A stretch of DNA of 64,000 bases from Filosporella fistucella (taxonomy: Eukaryota > Ascomycota > Leotiomycetes > Helotiales): assembly GCA_030077755.1 (NCBI GenBank), contig JAQJZZ010000018.1, forward strand, positions 1,364,001 through 1,428,000. Reading direction: 5' to 3'. The notes beneath the pieces are model-generated. The model was not told where the DNA came from, ran no database searches, and saw only the letters and a program-made list of their open reading frames with translations. This document shows positions 25,201 through 35,489 of the stretch, piece after piece (positions within the stretch are counted from its first letter, which is position 1; every line of letters begins with the position of its first letter). The position numbers were made by a program, and so were the translations under genes.

Positions 25201-26480
25201 ATTGCAGAGGCTGTCTCAGTTGTGTAAAGCTCCTCATCGGCCAAGAAAGGTTCGACATCGCCTGGAAGCTCAAATGCGTCCTCCTCAGGCTCTTCGTTGT
25301 TCCCTGGTCCAAAAATCTCGTCTTCGTGACTTATGGTGATGTTCTTTGGCGCAACAGACCTCGACGAGATGGGATTGATCACCGGATCGAAGTAGAATGC
25401 CGGCAAGCTTGGGTCCTCAGCACGAACGTAGACTATCTGTGGATGCGAGTACCATGATAGCTTTACGCTACGAGGTAATGAGTTGTAAAGAAATGGGAAT
25501 GCAACTCGATATTCTGTTCGGATGGGTGCGCGGAAAATGATGCGGTCGATAGCATTGAATTCACCAAAATCTTCATCATTTGGGTCGACGTCCTTGTACA
25601 GTGGCTCGAACCTTGGACCTCCAGGAATGGCAACATTGAGCGCTTTTGCTGTAAAAAAACTGTTCAGCTCAAACATGTGAAAGTAATTCTTGTCGACAAG
25701 ATCACTCAGCAACTGGTGGCTTAATCGGTAAAGAGTCGCCATCTGTGGCAACGTGAGGTTCCATTCTTTGTAACTTGGTCCATTAACGTGCGGGGTATCG
25801 AGTAAAGGTCTGTTTTCGTAAAACCATTCGTAGACTGCTCCGTCTTCATTCTCATCTAGCTCCATTTGAATGGGCTCCAAAGGTTCAACGTCTTCGATGT
25901 TTTCTGACCAAGAAAGAGGGGGCTCTTCATCGTCGAATGGAGGAAACCGCATTCGTTTGAAATGTCTTCTGTCGCTCTTCTCTCTTCTCATGCATACCCA
26001 CATCGTGGCCCATTGTGCTTGGAAAATTGGTTCGATAACTCGAGGGGTTTCATTGACCAGAGTAAGGCAACCATTGACATGGTATAGCACCTTCACTTCT
26101 CTCGCAGATTCCCACGGCATCGGCATATTCTCTAGTAATTTCATAACGGCGTGTGGCATATATTTCAGCGCTCCAAGATAACTGCGCTTGTCGCTGCTGA
26201 ACTTCTTCTGGGAGACATCTCCAATGTCCTTGACAATCTTTCGCAGATGCTCCGGGGGCATATCAGCTTTTTGAGTCTCCACAAATCCTCCTTTCCTCTT
26301 CTCCCCAAATCTGTTTCGTTGATATCGAAGCCATTCTTTCTTCTTTTGCGCAAACTTGGCCACCTGCGGATCTGCTGGAGGCCTGTAACCTGGTGGTGCT
26401 GGAGCTCCAGGAGGCGCGCCCATCGAAGGAGGCCCAGAACTCCATCCAGGAGGGGGTGGGGGAGGAATGGATGATGACAT
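19295..26480 (-). CDS. prp8: Pre-mRNA splicing factor Prp8
   Basis: Core U5 snRNP protein at the heart of the spliceosome. Three exons: 21878-26480, 19385-21825 and 19295-19336, with introns 21826-21877 (52 bp) and 19337-19384 (48 bp); 2361 residues, the usual length. The start [13 protein letters not shown] gives the typical Pro-rich N-terminus. The order follows known Prp8: N-terminal domain (about 60-700), reverse-transcriptase-like and thumb domains (about 750-1250), linker and endonuclease-like region (about 1250-1700), RNase H-like domain (about 1750-2000) and the Jab1/MPN domain to the C-terminus. The join at 21825/21878 gives [20 protein letters not shown], as in other Prp8. The second intron is a multiple of three and stop-free, so retention would insert 16 residues. 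At [15 protein letters not shown] (Cys codon 22836-22838, residue 1215) there is no intein, although I recall inteins at this site in several ascomycetes. It is divergent from eL34 across 295 bp. Confidence 0.97.
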
Positions 26481-26775
26481 TCTGATGGAAGGTCAAAAAA
26501 ATCCAAACTCCTCGCGATGGATGCGGGTTTATCTGAGGTTCGGAGTCTGAAGTCAACAGGCGCATCCGAAAAATTGGACTTCTTCAAAGTCGCGTGGACA
26601 TTTTTGGCCTAGCGCGATGTATCACGTGCTTATACTCACGTCGCTTCTGGACCAATCAAAGCTATCTAGAGCATTAGCCCATCCACAGGAACAATTTTCC
26701 AAATATCGAACTAATTTTCGATATTCAACCCGCGACAACGACTTCAATTACGCCACGAAGCAGAACACCGCCAAA
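26481..26775. promoter_or_regulatory. Shared promoter between prp8 and eL34
   Basis: A 295 bp gap separates the divergent start codons of PRP8 (-) and the eL34 gene (+). Both products are needed at high steady levels, so this is a good candidate for a bidirectional promoter. No specific motif is claimed. Confidence 0.55.
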
Positions 26776-27419
26776 ATGTCGTCCAACAGATTAACATACA
26801 GACGCCGCAACCCGTAAGAGATATAGATTCAAATTGAGGACCAGCGATTGACGAGAAGCAGATACAACACCCGATCCAACAAGGTTCGCGTTGTGAAGAC
26901 TCCAGGCGGTGCTCTCAGATACTTGCACATCAAGAAGGCTGGAACTGCCCCAAAATGTGGTGACTGTGGTATCAAATTGCCAGGCGTAAGTGCTTAAAAA
27001 TTTGATTTCCGAGTCGAGGTTTGAGATGAAGGGACGAATGGTTCTTGACATCGAGATGTGATGCGGTGGAGGAGGAAAGGTACCACACATACAATGGACA
27101 ACAGCCACGGTCAATCATACGATCAAGAATACAGAGTTGTGGATGTCTAGTGGTTCAAATTGCGCTTGGCATTGGAAGAATCTCGCACTTCGGCTTCACA
27201 TTGGACTGCAAGATGGTTGCTAACACATGCCTCTAGATCCCAGCTCTCCGACCCCGCGAATACTCCCAAATCTCCCGACCAAAGAAGACCGTCCAACGGG
27301 CCTACGGAGGATCGAGATGTGCCAACTGTGTCCGGGATCGCATTGTCCGCGCGTTCTTGATTGAAGAGCAAAAGATCGTGAAGAAGGTTCTCAAGGAGTC
27401 TCAACAAAAGAAGCGCTAG
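26776..27419 (+). CDS. rpl34: 60S ribosomal protein eL34
   Basis: A structural protein of the cytosolic large ribosomal subunit. Exons 26776-26813, 26862-26985 and 27237-27419 splice to 114 residues, close to the family length. Start [13 protein letters not shown] is followed by [16 protein letters not shown] across the first intron (48 bp). Two Cys pairs (KCGDCG and RCANC) form a possible zinc ribbon. The C-terminus is Lys-rich ([12 protein letters not shown]). The first intron follows only 38 coding bases, typical of ribosomal protein genes. The second intron is 251 bp, far longer than its neighbours here; I looked for an intronic snoRNA and found no convincing C/D pair. The gene is divergent from PRP8. 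Confidence 0.96.
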
Positions 27420-28364
27420 AGGATGATTTGACGTTGGTTGCTCTGGCTTGGGGTGTTTGATTGGGAAAGGTTGCATTCAGCAGGAAATAGCTGTACTTAG
27501 GGCACTTTTCAACGAAATCACGATGACTCGATTTCCCGACATCCATTAGCTTGGTCAATTTTGGCTCTGAAATATTACTTTCGTCTTTGAATTGGAGGTA
27601 GGGCTGTGCATATTGAATATATAAGGTTCCCAGGAGGTCTGCGATATTGGAACTGGATGCGTTTGTCCGCGAACGTTACTGCCTACTTGCCAAAGATGAG
27701 GGGCACCTACTGGCTTTCTAATTACGAGTCTACGGAGGACTTCCCCTCATGAATATTGATCGATATCACTTTCTTAAGGGATAGCAGGGCGGACGCAAGA
27801 TCGCAACTACCGGAGTTATTCCACAGTATTCGCATTTTCGGCCTTCATTCCAACTCGATATCCCTGAAAGTTGAGACCAGTCTGTACTTGCATTTTTTTT
27901 CTTTCATCTATGTGTGCTTTTCCTCATCACACTTAACATTCAAGTATCCCAGAAAACTCCACATTCGTGTAAGTACCTATGGACATACCACATATGCGGA
28001 TCTTATCTATTGAATTATACCAATGATGTGAATGGACTCATAGCAGGTATATCCACCACTTACGATCCTGTGAAGTAACGAATTGTCGTTTGAAATATAA
28101 TTTTTTGCTCGACAAGCGTGACCTGAGGCTATCTTTAATTTGAACCCCTGCTCTGTCAGCTGGCGACAGCAGCCAAGCGCTCGTGACTGCCTGACTCAAA
28201 AACCTCCGTCATATACGGCAATCGCGCTTGGCATTGAGCGCGTGGTACTGCTGCCCTCATCGAAATGTCTTAGACACAAGAGCTTCCAACATAACAGAGA
28301 GCTGTCTCTCCGTACAAAGTCTCTTCTCGGTCTATTTGAGAAGCTGAAGCTCAATATCGCCACT
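27420..28364. other. Intergenic
   Basis: This is eL34 3' flank and alkaline phosphatase upstream region. An open frame at 27756-28013 has no coding character. The phosphatase frame is open upstream from 28140 but has no ATG before 28365. Nothing else recognised. Confidence 0.5.
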
Positions 28365-30247
28365 ATGGCACCTACCGAACCTCTCTTCTCTGACAGAAGA
28401 GGATCCTCGATTCATTCTGAAGAACGCGCAGCAGACGAGGATACAGCTCTTCTGGGGAATCAAGCCAGAGGCACAGGAGTTCCGTCTGGAAAGTTCAGGG
28501 TTTGGACCGAGATTGGTCTCTTCACCTGGGCCGTTGTAGCTACTGCAGCTGTAATTGTGCTTGCTGTGCTCTCCCAACATCAAGCACAGCAACGACATGG
28601 CCACAGGGCAAAGCCCACTGGAAAGAGGAATCTGATTTTCATGGTTTCCGATGGCATGGGGCCAGCAAGTTTGTCTATGACTCGAAGCTTTCGTCAATTC
28701 CAAGGTATTCTTACTCGTCTTTAGGATGGACAATCACTAACTGCGTAGACTCACTTCCGCAAGACGACATCCTGGTGCTCGATCAACATTTCATCGGTTC
28801 ATCCAGAACGAGATCAAGCAGCAGTCTTGTCACTGACTCGGCTGCGGGGGCTACAGCGTTTTCATGCGGGCTGAAGAGCTATAATGGAGCTATATCAATG
28901 TTACCAGATCATACTCCTTGTGGAACTGTGTTAGAAGCTGCAAAGAAGGCTGGGTACATGACAGGGCTCGTAGTCACAACTGACATAACAGATGCCACTC
29001 CAGCCTGCTTTGCAGCACATGTAAATATCAGAATGGAAGAAGACTTGATTGCCCAGCAAGAAATTGGAGAGCATCCTCTTGGCCGTGGTAAGTCCCCCAA
29101 TTATGAATTTGAACTACAAATCTAATCATGCACAGTGGTTGATTTGATGCTTGGAGGTGGTCGATGCCATTTTCTGCCGAACACAACCGAAGGCAGTTGT
29201 CGAGCAGATGATGTGGATGTGACCAAGATCGCTCAGGACAAGCACGGATGGACCTACATTGATAATCGAAAGGACTTCGACGCTTTGAAGCTTGGTAGTG
29301 CTGTAAAGCTACCATTGCTCGGGCTTTTTGCGGATACTGATATCCCCTTTGAACTTGACCGACAGAACATGAACGACGTATACCCTTCTTTGGACGAGAT
29401 GGCCCGGACTGCCATCAAAGCACTCGAAGCTGCCACAAAAGACAGTGACAAAGGATTTTTCCTTATGATTGAAGGTAGTAGGATTGACCATGCTGGGCAT
29501 GGAAATGATCCTGCTGCTCAGGTTAGGGAGGTTCTTGCTTATGATCGTGCATTTGCCAGTGTCGTCGAATTTTTAGATAGATCTGATACTGAGGGTGTTC
29601 TCGTTGCGACTTCCGATCACGAGACTGGTGGCTTATCCGTGGCCAAACGTAAGATCCTATGATTACTCTAATTGATTGTGCTAACATTGGTAGAACTCAA
29701 TCCAACGTACCCACAATACAAATGGTTTCCAGAAGTCCTTGCCAACGCGTCAAGCTCCGCTGAGTATCTTGCGCGAAAGCTAAACACCCATATTATCCAA
29801 AGTGGCACAAAGGGTGGTCTCAAAGACTACATCCATGAAGAATTAGTCAAGAAAGGTCTTGGAATTACCGATGCTACCGAAGATGAGCTTAACTATCTTG
29901 TTGAGGTTCCTCAAATTAGCGTGTATACATTTGCTGAAATGATAAGTCGCCGGGCCCAGATCGGGTGGTCGACGCATGGACACTCTGCTGTTGATGTAAA
30001 TATTTACGGCACCACAGGCACAGAGTCTCTGCGGGGCAATCACGAAAACACGCAGGTGGGCGAGTTCCTTCGCAATTACCTTGATGTCGATGTCGAGGCT
30101 ATCACAGAAGAGCTGGTCAAGAAATCAAAGTCATTCTCCGTGGCTGCTGATGGTCAATCTGATTGGATAGGCAGACTGCCAACCTCGGAGGATCTGGCGT
30201 TGGTTGAGAGGCATTACCAGTATAAGATTTCCACCAGAAATACATAA
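28365..30247 (+). CDS. pho8: Vacuolar-type alkaline phosphatase (Pho8 family)
   Basis: A phosphomonoesterase expected to act in the vacuole as a type II membrane protein. Exons 28365-28704, 28749-29087, 29136-29648 and 29694-30247 (introns 44-48 bp) give 581 residues. A cytosolic tail (residues 1-50, with a DEDTALL dileucine-like sorting signal) precedes one membrane segment (about 51-70). The catalytic domain has VSDGMGP (metal-binding Asp96), TDSAAGATAFSCG (nucleophile Ser144), DHAGHGND, TSDHETGG and a late HSAVDV histidine, all in the order of the alkaline phosphatase family. The start is the first ATG in frame (cactATGGCA). In yeast the orthologue is under phosphate control; whether that holds here cannot be seen. 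It is complete, with no anomaly. Confidence 0.94.
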
Positions 30248-31108
30248 CTTCCTGCGTATCATTTCATAGACCTTTCCTTTACATCTTCTCTGTATAGTAG
30301 CTAGAATACCCAATCAGCGCTCGTATTGCGATACAATTTCGGTAATTGATCTTGTTCCCCGTCCCTTTACTGTCCCCCACGTGATATCCTTTACTACTAT
30401 TCCACCAGGTATTGAAACTTCGTTTGTATGGAGCAAACTTTGCAAGGGAATTTTTGCAGTTGCCTTTCGCCTCGGGAAAACGTCCATTCCAGTGGCATCA
30501 AACACAATGGCTTTCAAACGCAAATGCTGGGCGCTCAGCGATAACAACCATGTTTGTCTATCTTTCAAGTTGTTTGTCGAAGAATTTCGGTCTTAGAGTC
30601 ATTCAGACCTCGCTTGCTCTTCTTCCTGACTACCATCTTCTATGTATGCCTTGCAATTGTTCTTGCACAATCATGTGTAGCAAATATTTCTCAGTCTTCA
30701 ATCTTTAACACTTCTTGGGAAATTCCTAAAATGACCATTTCTTCGTTTGGAATCACAGGAGGAGGATCAAATGGGGAATGGAAAGTATCCAGCGCAGAGT
30801 GATTCTTTCATTGGCACACCACGTTGGATTTCCAGATGACCAGATTGCGTGAGGAAGACGTGTGATTCACAAGTATGCGTTGCACATTTATGTAGTAAAG
30901 GCGTCGTCACTCCTGAATATGAAATTATTTCCAGGATACCATCCGATATCGTTCCTGTCATCCAGAAAATTTATGCTCCCTCTCAAGTCAAGTCACATAA
31001 CATCAAAGAGAAACAATCCAAGAAGCTCATCTTACACGACCTCCAAACCAGAAAGAATCCACGTCTCTCCAAGTCAAGACTCGAAGGTCAAAGCCAAATT
31101 AAAAAAAG
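30248..31108. other. Intergenic
   Basis: Overlapping short frames at 30314-30961 on both strands show no domains or consistent starts. An adenine run (about 31100-31107) precedes the next ATG. No repeat or RNA gene seen. Confidence 0.45.
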
Positions 31109-31420
31109 ATGTGTAACTACTTTCTGGTCGAATCCCTCTGTGGTCACTCTGTGCTCATGGCCGGTCCCTCATGCTACCGCATCTACGAACAACTCCAACG
31201 GATCAACAACCCTACCGAACGAGCTCGTCCTGGGCTTCCTTTTCAGTTTCCACCTGAATGCCAGCCACATCAACGAAACATACGGACTGTTTATGGAAAT
31301 GACTATTGTGGGTGGGAATGTAGGAACAATGCGACTTATGGACCCAGATGTGGGGAGCCAGATGCGAGGTATGGACCAGGGAGTCAGAGAATTGGTGTTG
31401 GATGGAGGACAAGATATTAG
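31109..31420 (+). CDS. Small Cys-rich hypothetical protein
   Basis: A single exon of 103 codons. The start MCNYFLVESLCGHS and the order C-x8-CGH, C, C, CxxxC, C suggest a small metal-binding or disulfide-rich domain, and this MCxY...CGH opening recurs in small fungal proteins of unknown function. The ATG follows an A-rich context, favourable in fungi. There is no signal peptide, so it is likely intracellular. Arg, Pro and Gly content is high. It could be a chance frame, but Cys spacing and composition argue otherwise. No function assigned. Confidence 0.55.
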   Translation: MCNYFLVESLCGHSVLMAGPSCYRIYEQLQRINNPTERARPGLPFQFPPECQPHQRNIRTVYGNDYCGWECRNNATYGPRCGEPDARYGPGSQRIGVGWRTRY

Positions 31421-31956
31421 AGGTCTGAGTTTACGTGTATAGGAGGATGGATGGATGACGTTGGAGGTGAGATTGGGGTTTTGGGAGTAATTGGGTGGAG
31501 CTTGGAGCTACTTGGAAAGGTTTGGAGTGGGATATGATGGCATCCTCCATCAACGCGTTTCTCATTCTGTTATTGTGTCTGAAACAAGACTCTTCAAGGT
31601 TCAAATCTTATATAGGTCTCCTCACGGCACGATAAATGATTTCAACCTAATGCCCAGGACTTTCGCAATATCAGTAACTCATCTTGTCCAGAAACGCAAT
31701 TTCGTTATTTCACTGTCTTGGGGCATTTCCAGAAATTCATTTTATTGGGCAAAAACCAAGGCAATATGTAGTATTATGAAAAATCGATGTATCCTCAGCG
31801 TCAATCGCGTCATAGGTTTTTGGGTATCAAAAAAGCTCATCGTAAGAAGGAATCGTAGAAATCCAACGCAAAAATTACCGCGCTTCATGTGAAGCCTGGT
31901 CCACCCCCGACATATATCTAACCCTGTCTCGCGAGGTTACCGCAGTTTATTTGCCG
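31421..31956. other. Intergenic, convergent 3' ends
   Basis: Region between the small Cys-rich gene (+) and the 31957-33852 gene (-). An open frame at 31491-31892 lacks coding features. Probably 3' UTRs. Confidence 0.45.
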
Positions 31957-33852
31957 TCAAACTGCCTGCTGAGGAATCATCTCTTGAGCTCCTTCACGAT
32001 CCACAGGGCCTCCTTGTTCCAATACTGACTCCGGTTCCTCAGTGACGATATCCTCTAACCTATCATTCGTACTCTCACCATTGGCAATGAGGCCTTTATT
32101 TTCAGAGGAACCTGGCTCCCGCTCAATGATTTGCACAGGAGATTTTCTTGCTGCTTTCTTTGCCCCCTCAAGTAGTGAACTCATCTCCTTCTTGGCCATG
32201 GGATCGACCTCCATAGCACTATCTGCTTTTGAGGAAGAAGATTCATTCTTGGAGGATGATGCTACAGAGACGGGTTGAGGTGCCGTCGCAATCTTCTTGG
32301 CACCATTCTCTATTGCGAGACGAGTCTTTTCAGTAATAAAGGCTGAAATATCCTCAGACAGATCTCCAGTCCCATCAAACAACAATAGCTCGGCTGCATT
32401 TGGCTCAGGCATCTCACAGGTAATGCTCTTTCCCATATCATCTTTCTTTCGGTAGCGATGTGACAGGTCATGTTGTCGAGGATCAAATACTCTGTTGGCA
32501 ATTTCGAGTTTGTAAGTGTAGGGGTTTCTCGAAATGTTCTGGTATGTTTGGCTCGCAGAGGTTCCTTTCCTAGATTGAAATCGAGAACCAATTTGATAAG
32601 AATGGTGATTTTGCTCGATGGTCATACTTCTGCTTCCAGAAGAAGTACCATACAGGATATCATTCAGTCGGGAGTCATGATGCATATCGAGGGTGTTGCC
32701 ATTTTGAATATTTCCACCATGCATCCTGTTTTTGCCGCATGTGACCATGAAAGACTTCTCATGAATGCCGTTCTCAGCATAGTCTCCAGCCGCACCAGTA
32801 GAAGAGCCTACAACCTCTTGCTCTGCTCCGATATAACTTCCACCAAAGGACTTCGACTCGTTGCTGTCTTCGACATGATCGGCGGACTCAAGGAGCTTTT
32901 TCTTCTTGTTTGGCCCCACGACACCGACTCTGGAAAAATCAAGAAGTGTTTGTGCCCCCTCCTTTGTCGCGCTGTCTCTGTCATCGTCCTCGCTATTATT
33001 CTCCAAGTACTTCCGTCCAATGAAGACACCATGTGTTGCAGCCCGCTCCTGAAGATCACGAAAGCTATAGCTCTCATAATCAAGCGAATAGAAACCATCT
33101 CTCTGGCGCTTTTGTCTCGAAAGGGTGCCCGCAATGGCCGTCAAAGAATGGGCTGAAGTTGGGAAGGGGCTTCCGGGAAATCCAGGGGCATGGAGTCCAA
33201 GCATGTGATCAGAGCCGGGATGAAATCTTTGACTTGGACCAGCTCCTAATTGATAGTGGGGAGAAATCCGGCTCTCGGTGTGATGTTGGTAGTCAAGTTC
33301 CATTGTCTGATCCTGGTATTGATAATACATGTTCTCGTCCCGACCACCGCCGAACTTCATTGGCTTTTGTAGATGGCCACTAGATGCATAGGATGGAGAG
33401 AACCCAATTTTTCTGCCAGGTTGTGTACGACCATTAGAATTTATCTCTGGGTATGCAGATCCAGGAAGGCTTTTGGCTACATTTCGTCGGCTAGAGGTAT
33501 TTTGCTTCCTGGTAGCATCCACATCAGCTGCTCTTTTTTGATTTCCATAGCTTTGAATCCCAGAGGGGTTTTTCAATACACAAGGGTATGTAACTGTAAC
33601 CTCACGGTCATGCTCTTGACGCTCATATGCTCGAGGGCTTAATTTCTGGTACCAGTGTTGGAACAAACAGTGGGTGGTGTATTTGCGGTTGTTGATTCCT
33701 CTCTTTTCCATTTCCTCTTGCATTATAGGTCCAAGGACATCAAAGCCAAGGCCCGAATTGGCCACCCTCTTTCCAGTACTATAAACAGATCGAGGGAGGA
33801 TCTCACGTGCAAAGTAAATCCTCTCCTCGATGCTCCATGATGGCATACCCAT
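31957..33852 (-). CDS. Hypothetical protein, helical N-terminus and long disordered region
   Basis: A single exon of 631 codons from ATG 33852. The first about 75 residues (SWSIEERIYFAREILPRSVY ... NRKYTTHCLFQHWYQKLSPR) are predicted helical and compact and could be a Myb-like or other DNA-binding fold, but I cannot name it. Residues 80-480 are polar, rich in Ser, Gly, Gln and His, and probably disordered. A second conserved-looking segment near residues 490-540 (CEMPEPNAAELLLFDGTGDLSEDISAFITEKTRLAIE) precedes a Ser/Lys tail. The layout resembles fungal chromatin or transcription accessory proteins, but function is not assigned. A minisatellite lies just upstream of its start. Confidence 0.75.
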   Translation of the reverse strand: MGMPSWSIEERIYFAREILPRSVYSTGKRVANSGLGFDVLGPIMQEEMEKRGINNRKYTTHCLFQHWYQKLSPRAYERQEHDREVTVTYPCVLKNPSGIQSYGNQKRAADVDATRKQNTSSRRNVAKSLPGSAYPEINSNGRTQPGRKIGFSPSYASSGHLQKPMKFGGGRDENMYYQYQDQTMELDYQHHTESRISPHYQLGAGPSQRFHPGSDHMLGLHAPGFPGSPFPTSAHSLTAIAGTLSRQKRQRDGFYSLDYESYSFRDLQERAATHGVFIGRKYLENNSEDDDRDSATKEGAQTLLDFSRVGVVGPNKKKKLLESADHVEDSNESKSFGGSYIGAEQEVVGSSTGAAGDYAENGIHEKSFMVTCGKNRMHGGNIQNGNTLDMHHDSRLNDILYGTSSGSRSMTIEQNHHSYQIGSRFQSRKGTSASQTYQNISRNPYTYKLEIANRVFDPRQHDLSHRYRKKDDMGKSITCEMPEPNAAELLLFDGTGDLSEDISAFITEKTRLAIENGAKKIATAPQPVSVASSSKNESSSSKADSAMEVDPMAKKEMSSLLEGAKKAARKSPVQIIEREPGSSENKGLIANGESTNDRLEDIVTEEPESVLEQGGPVDREGAQEMIPQQAV

Positions 33853-34029
33853 GGTGAACTATCAATCGTTTATTTAGCAGTATGTGGAATAAGCGGCTTT
33901 CAGCGGTGCGAGAGAGATTGTCGAGTAGAGGAGATGAATTCGGAGCAGCGCCTCAGACGGCTATGAAGCTTCGTAAAGGCGGCCGAAGAAAGATGCCAAG
34001 GTGTTATGCTTTCGATGGTGTAACAAGAA

Positions 34030-34295
34030 GAGCGTAAGTGTAGTGAGAAGATCGCAACTGTAGTACGTAAGAAGAGCGCCAAGATAGCAAGGGAGACGGA
34101 GGTGTAGTAAGAGTATCGCAGGTGTAATAGGAAAGGCGTCGAGGTAGCAAGAGAAACGAACGTGAAGTAAGTAGAGCGTCGAGGGAGCAAGAGAAATGAA
34201 GGTGTAGAAGAAGATCGCAGGTGGAATAAGAAGAGCGTCGAGTTAGCAAAAGATACGAAGGTGTAGTAAGGAGAGCGTGCGCTTGTGTTCATGGA
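34030..34295. repeat. Minisatellite, about 60 bp unit
   Basis: Imperfect tandem units of about 60 bp share the segments aagaagagcgtcgag, agcaagagaaacgaa and ggtgtagtaagaag, with one shorter unit (about 40 bp). Copies begin near 34070, 34130, 34170 and 34230. It lies 180-440 bp upstream of the 31957-33852 gene, so it could be in its promoter. On the minus strand it gives open frames rich in Ser, Leu, Phe and Tyr (33900-34307), which I regard as chance. Confidence 0.75.
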
Positions 34296-35489
34296 AAGGC
34301 GTAGCAAGGTATCGTATGTGCTTTCGATAGTATTGCGATGTTTTCTTGGCGAAATAGGCTGGGAGACTGAAGCCGGAAGGGCGCTCTCGAGAGAGATCTT
34401 GATAAAAATCTCAAGAAATACTTCGAAATGCCGTGACTCAGATGAGTTTTACAAAGAACGAAAACGTAGTGAATAACTGACAGCCCCTTGTAGAATTGAT
34501 ACGTTAAGAAGCTATACCCGACTTTAAAACGAGTCTATTCTTAAGGCGGGCCAAGATTCAAGTAAACCACATGAACTGGCGCTTGATACCAAAAGGAAAC
34601 TAAGGGATATTTGATAGAAGGGCTGCAGTGAGTAAAGTGTTCTTGACTCCATAAACAGGACAGAACTAATACAGTGCATAGGCACAAGAACATTATGTAT
34701 TCTAAGCAATAGAAGCAGGGCGAACATCACTTGTGCAGCAATTCATAATAGAACACCTACTACAAGAAGTGCACCGGCGCTGGGTATGAAACCGAAGGCA
34801 TAAGGGCATACGCTTCTACCGCTCAAGCTACCAAACAGCCCCAAATTAACAAGACTGGTAATTGGGCAGTATGGGGGCATGATTCATAATTCTTTTACGT
34901 GGTTTTCATGGTCAGAGGTGCTGGTATTGGATGGACGAACACAAGCACGCTTCGCAGTACAGATATGGCATCAGAAAGATGGCTTCTATGCAGTCTCAAC
35001 AAGCAGACCAGATGACCAGCAGAGGGACAGTATCAAAGGATGGTAGTGGCACAGGTTGCTAGTAATATCAAATGGAGCAATGCTCTTTGGTAACCTACAT
35101 ATGGTAGATGATATCCAGGTCAGTGGTACAACATGCTAGGCTAAGCACACAGGGCAAATATTCAAGCCAGCGCCAGGTATTATGGTCCTATTCCACTGGG
35201 CCAACAGATGAAGGCATAGTAAGATAGCAAAATTCAAAGATGTTATCATCGTCTATCAATCCGTGTACAGAGCTTCAAATGCGTGATAGACAAAGAGAAT
35301 ACACCTGGCTATAACAATAGAGATTATGCACTGAGTCAAGGTCAAAAATTTCGAGTTGAACGATGCTTAATAATACTGCAAAAACAACAAAGGCTCCTGA
35401 CAAAGACAAGTTAGCCAAAAAGGGCCTTGGTGATATCTGAATAACAAAGCCGACGTCACTAACTCATCACTGCAGAGTGATAAGGGAAG
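34296..35489. other. Unidentified non-coding stretch
   Basis: No coding frame longer than about 70 codons, no recognisable element. It borders the satellite-like array and may be older diverged repeat DNA. Stops are frequent in all frames. Confidence 0.4.

Noticed and set aside
26986..27236. Intronic C/D snoRNA in the long second intron of eL34
   Set aside because: A TGATG-like string is present but no CTGA box D at a suitable distance and no terminal stem.
33900..34307. Minus-strand 135-codon frame over the minisatellite
   Set aside because: Produced by translation of the tandem repeat; composition and repeat phase explain it.
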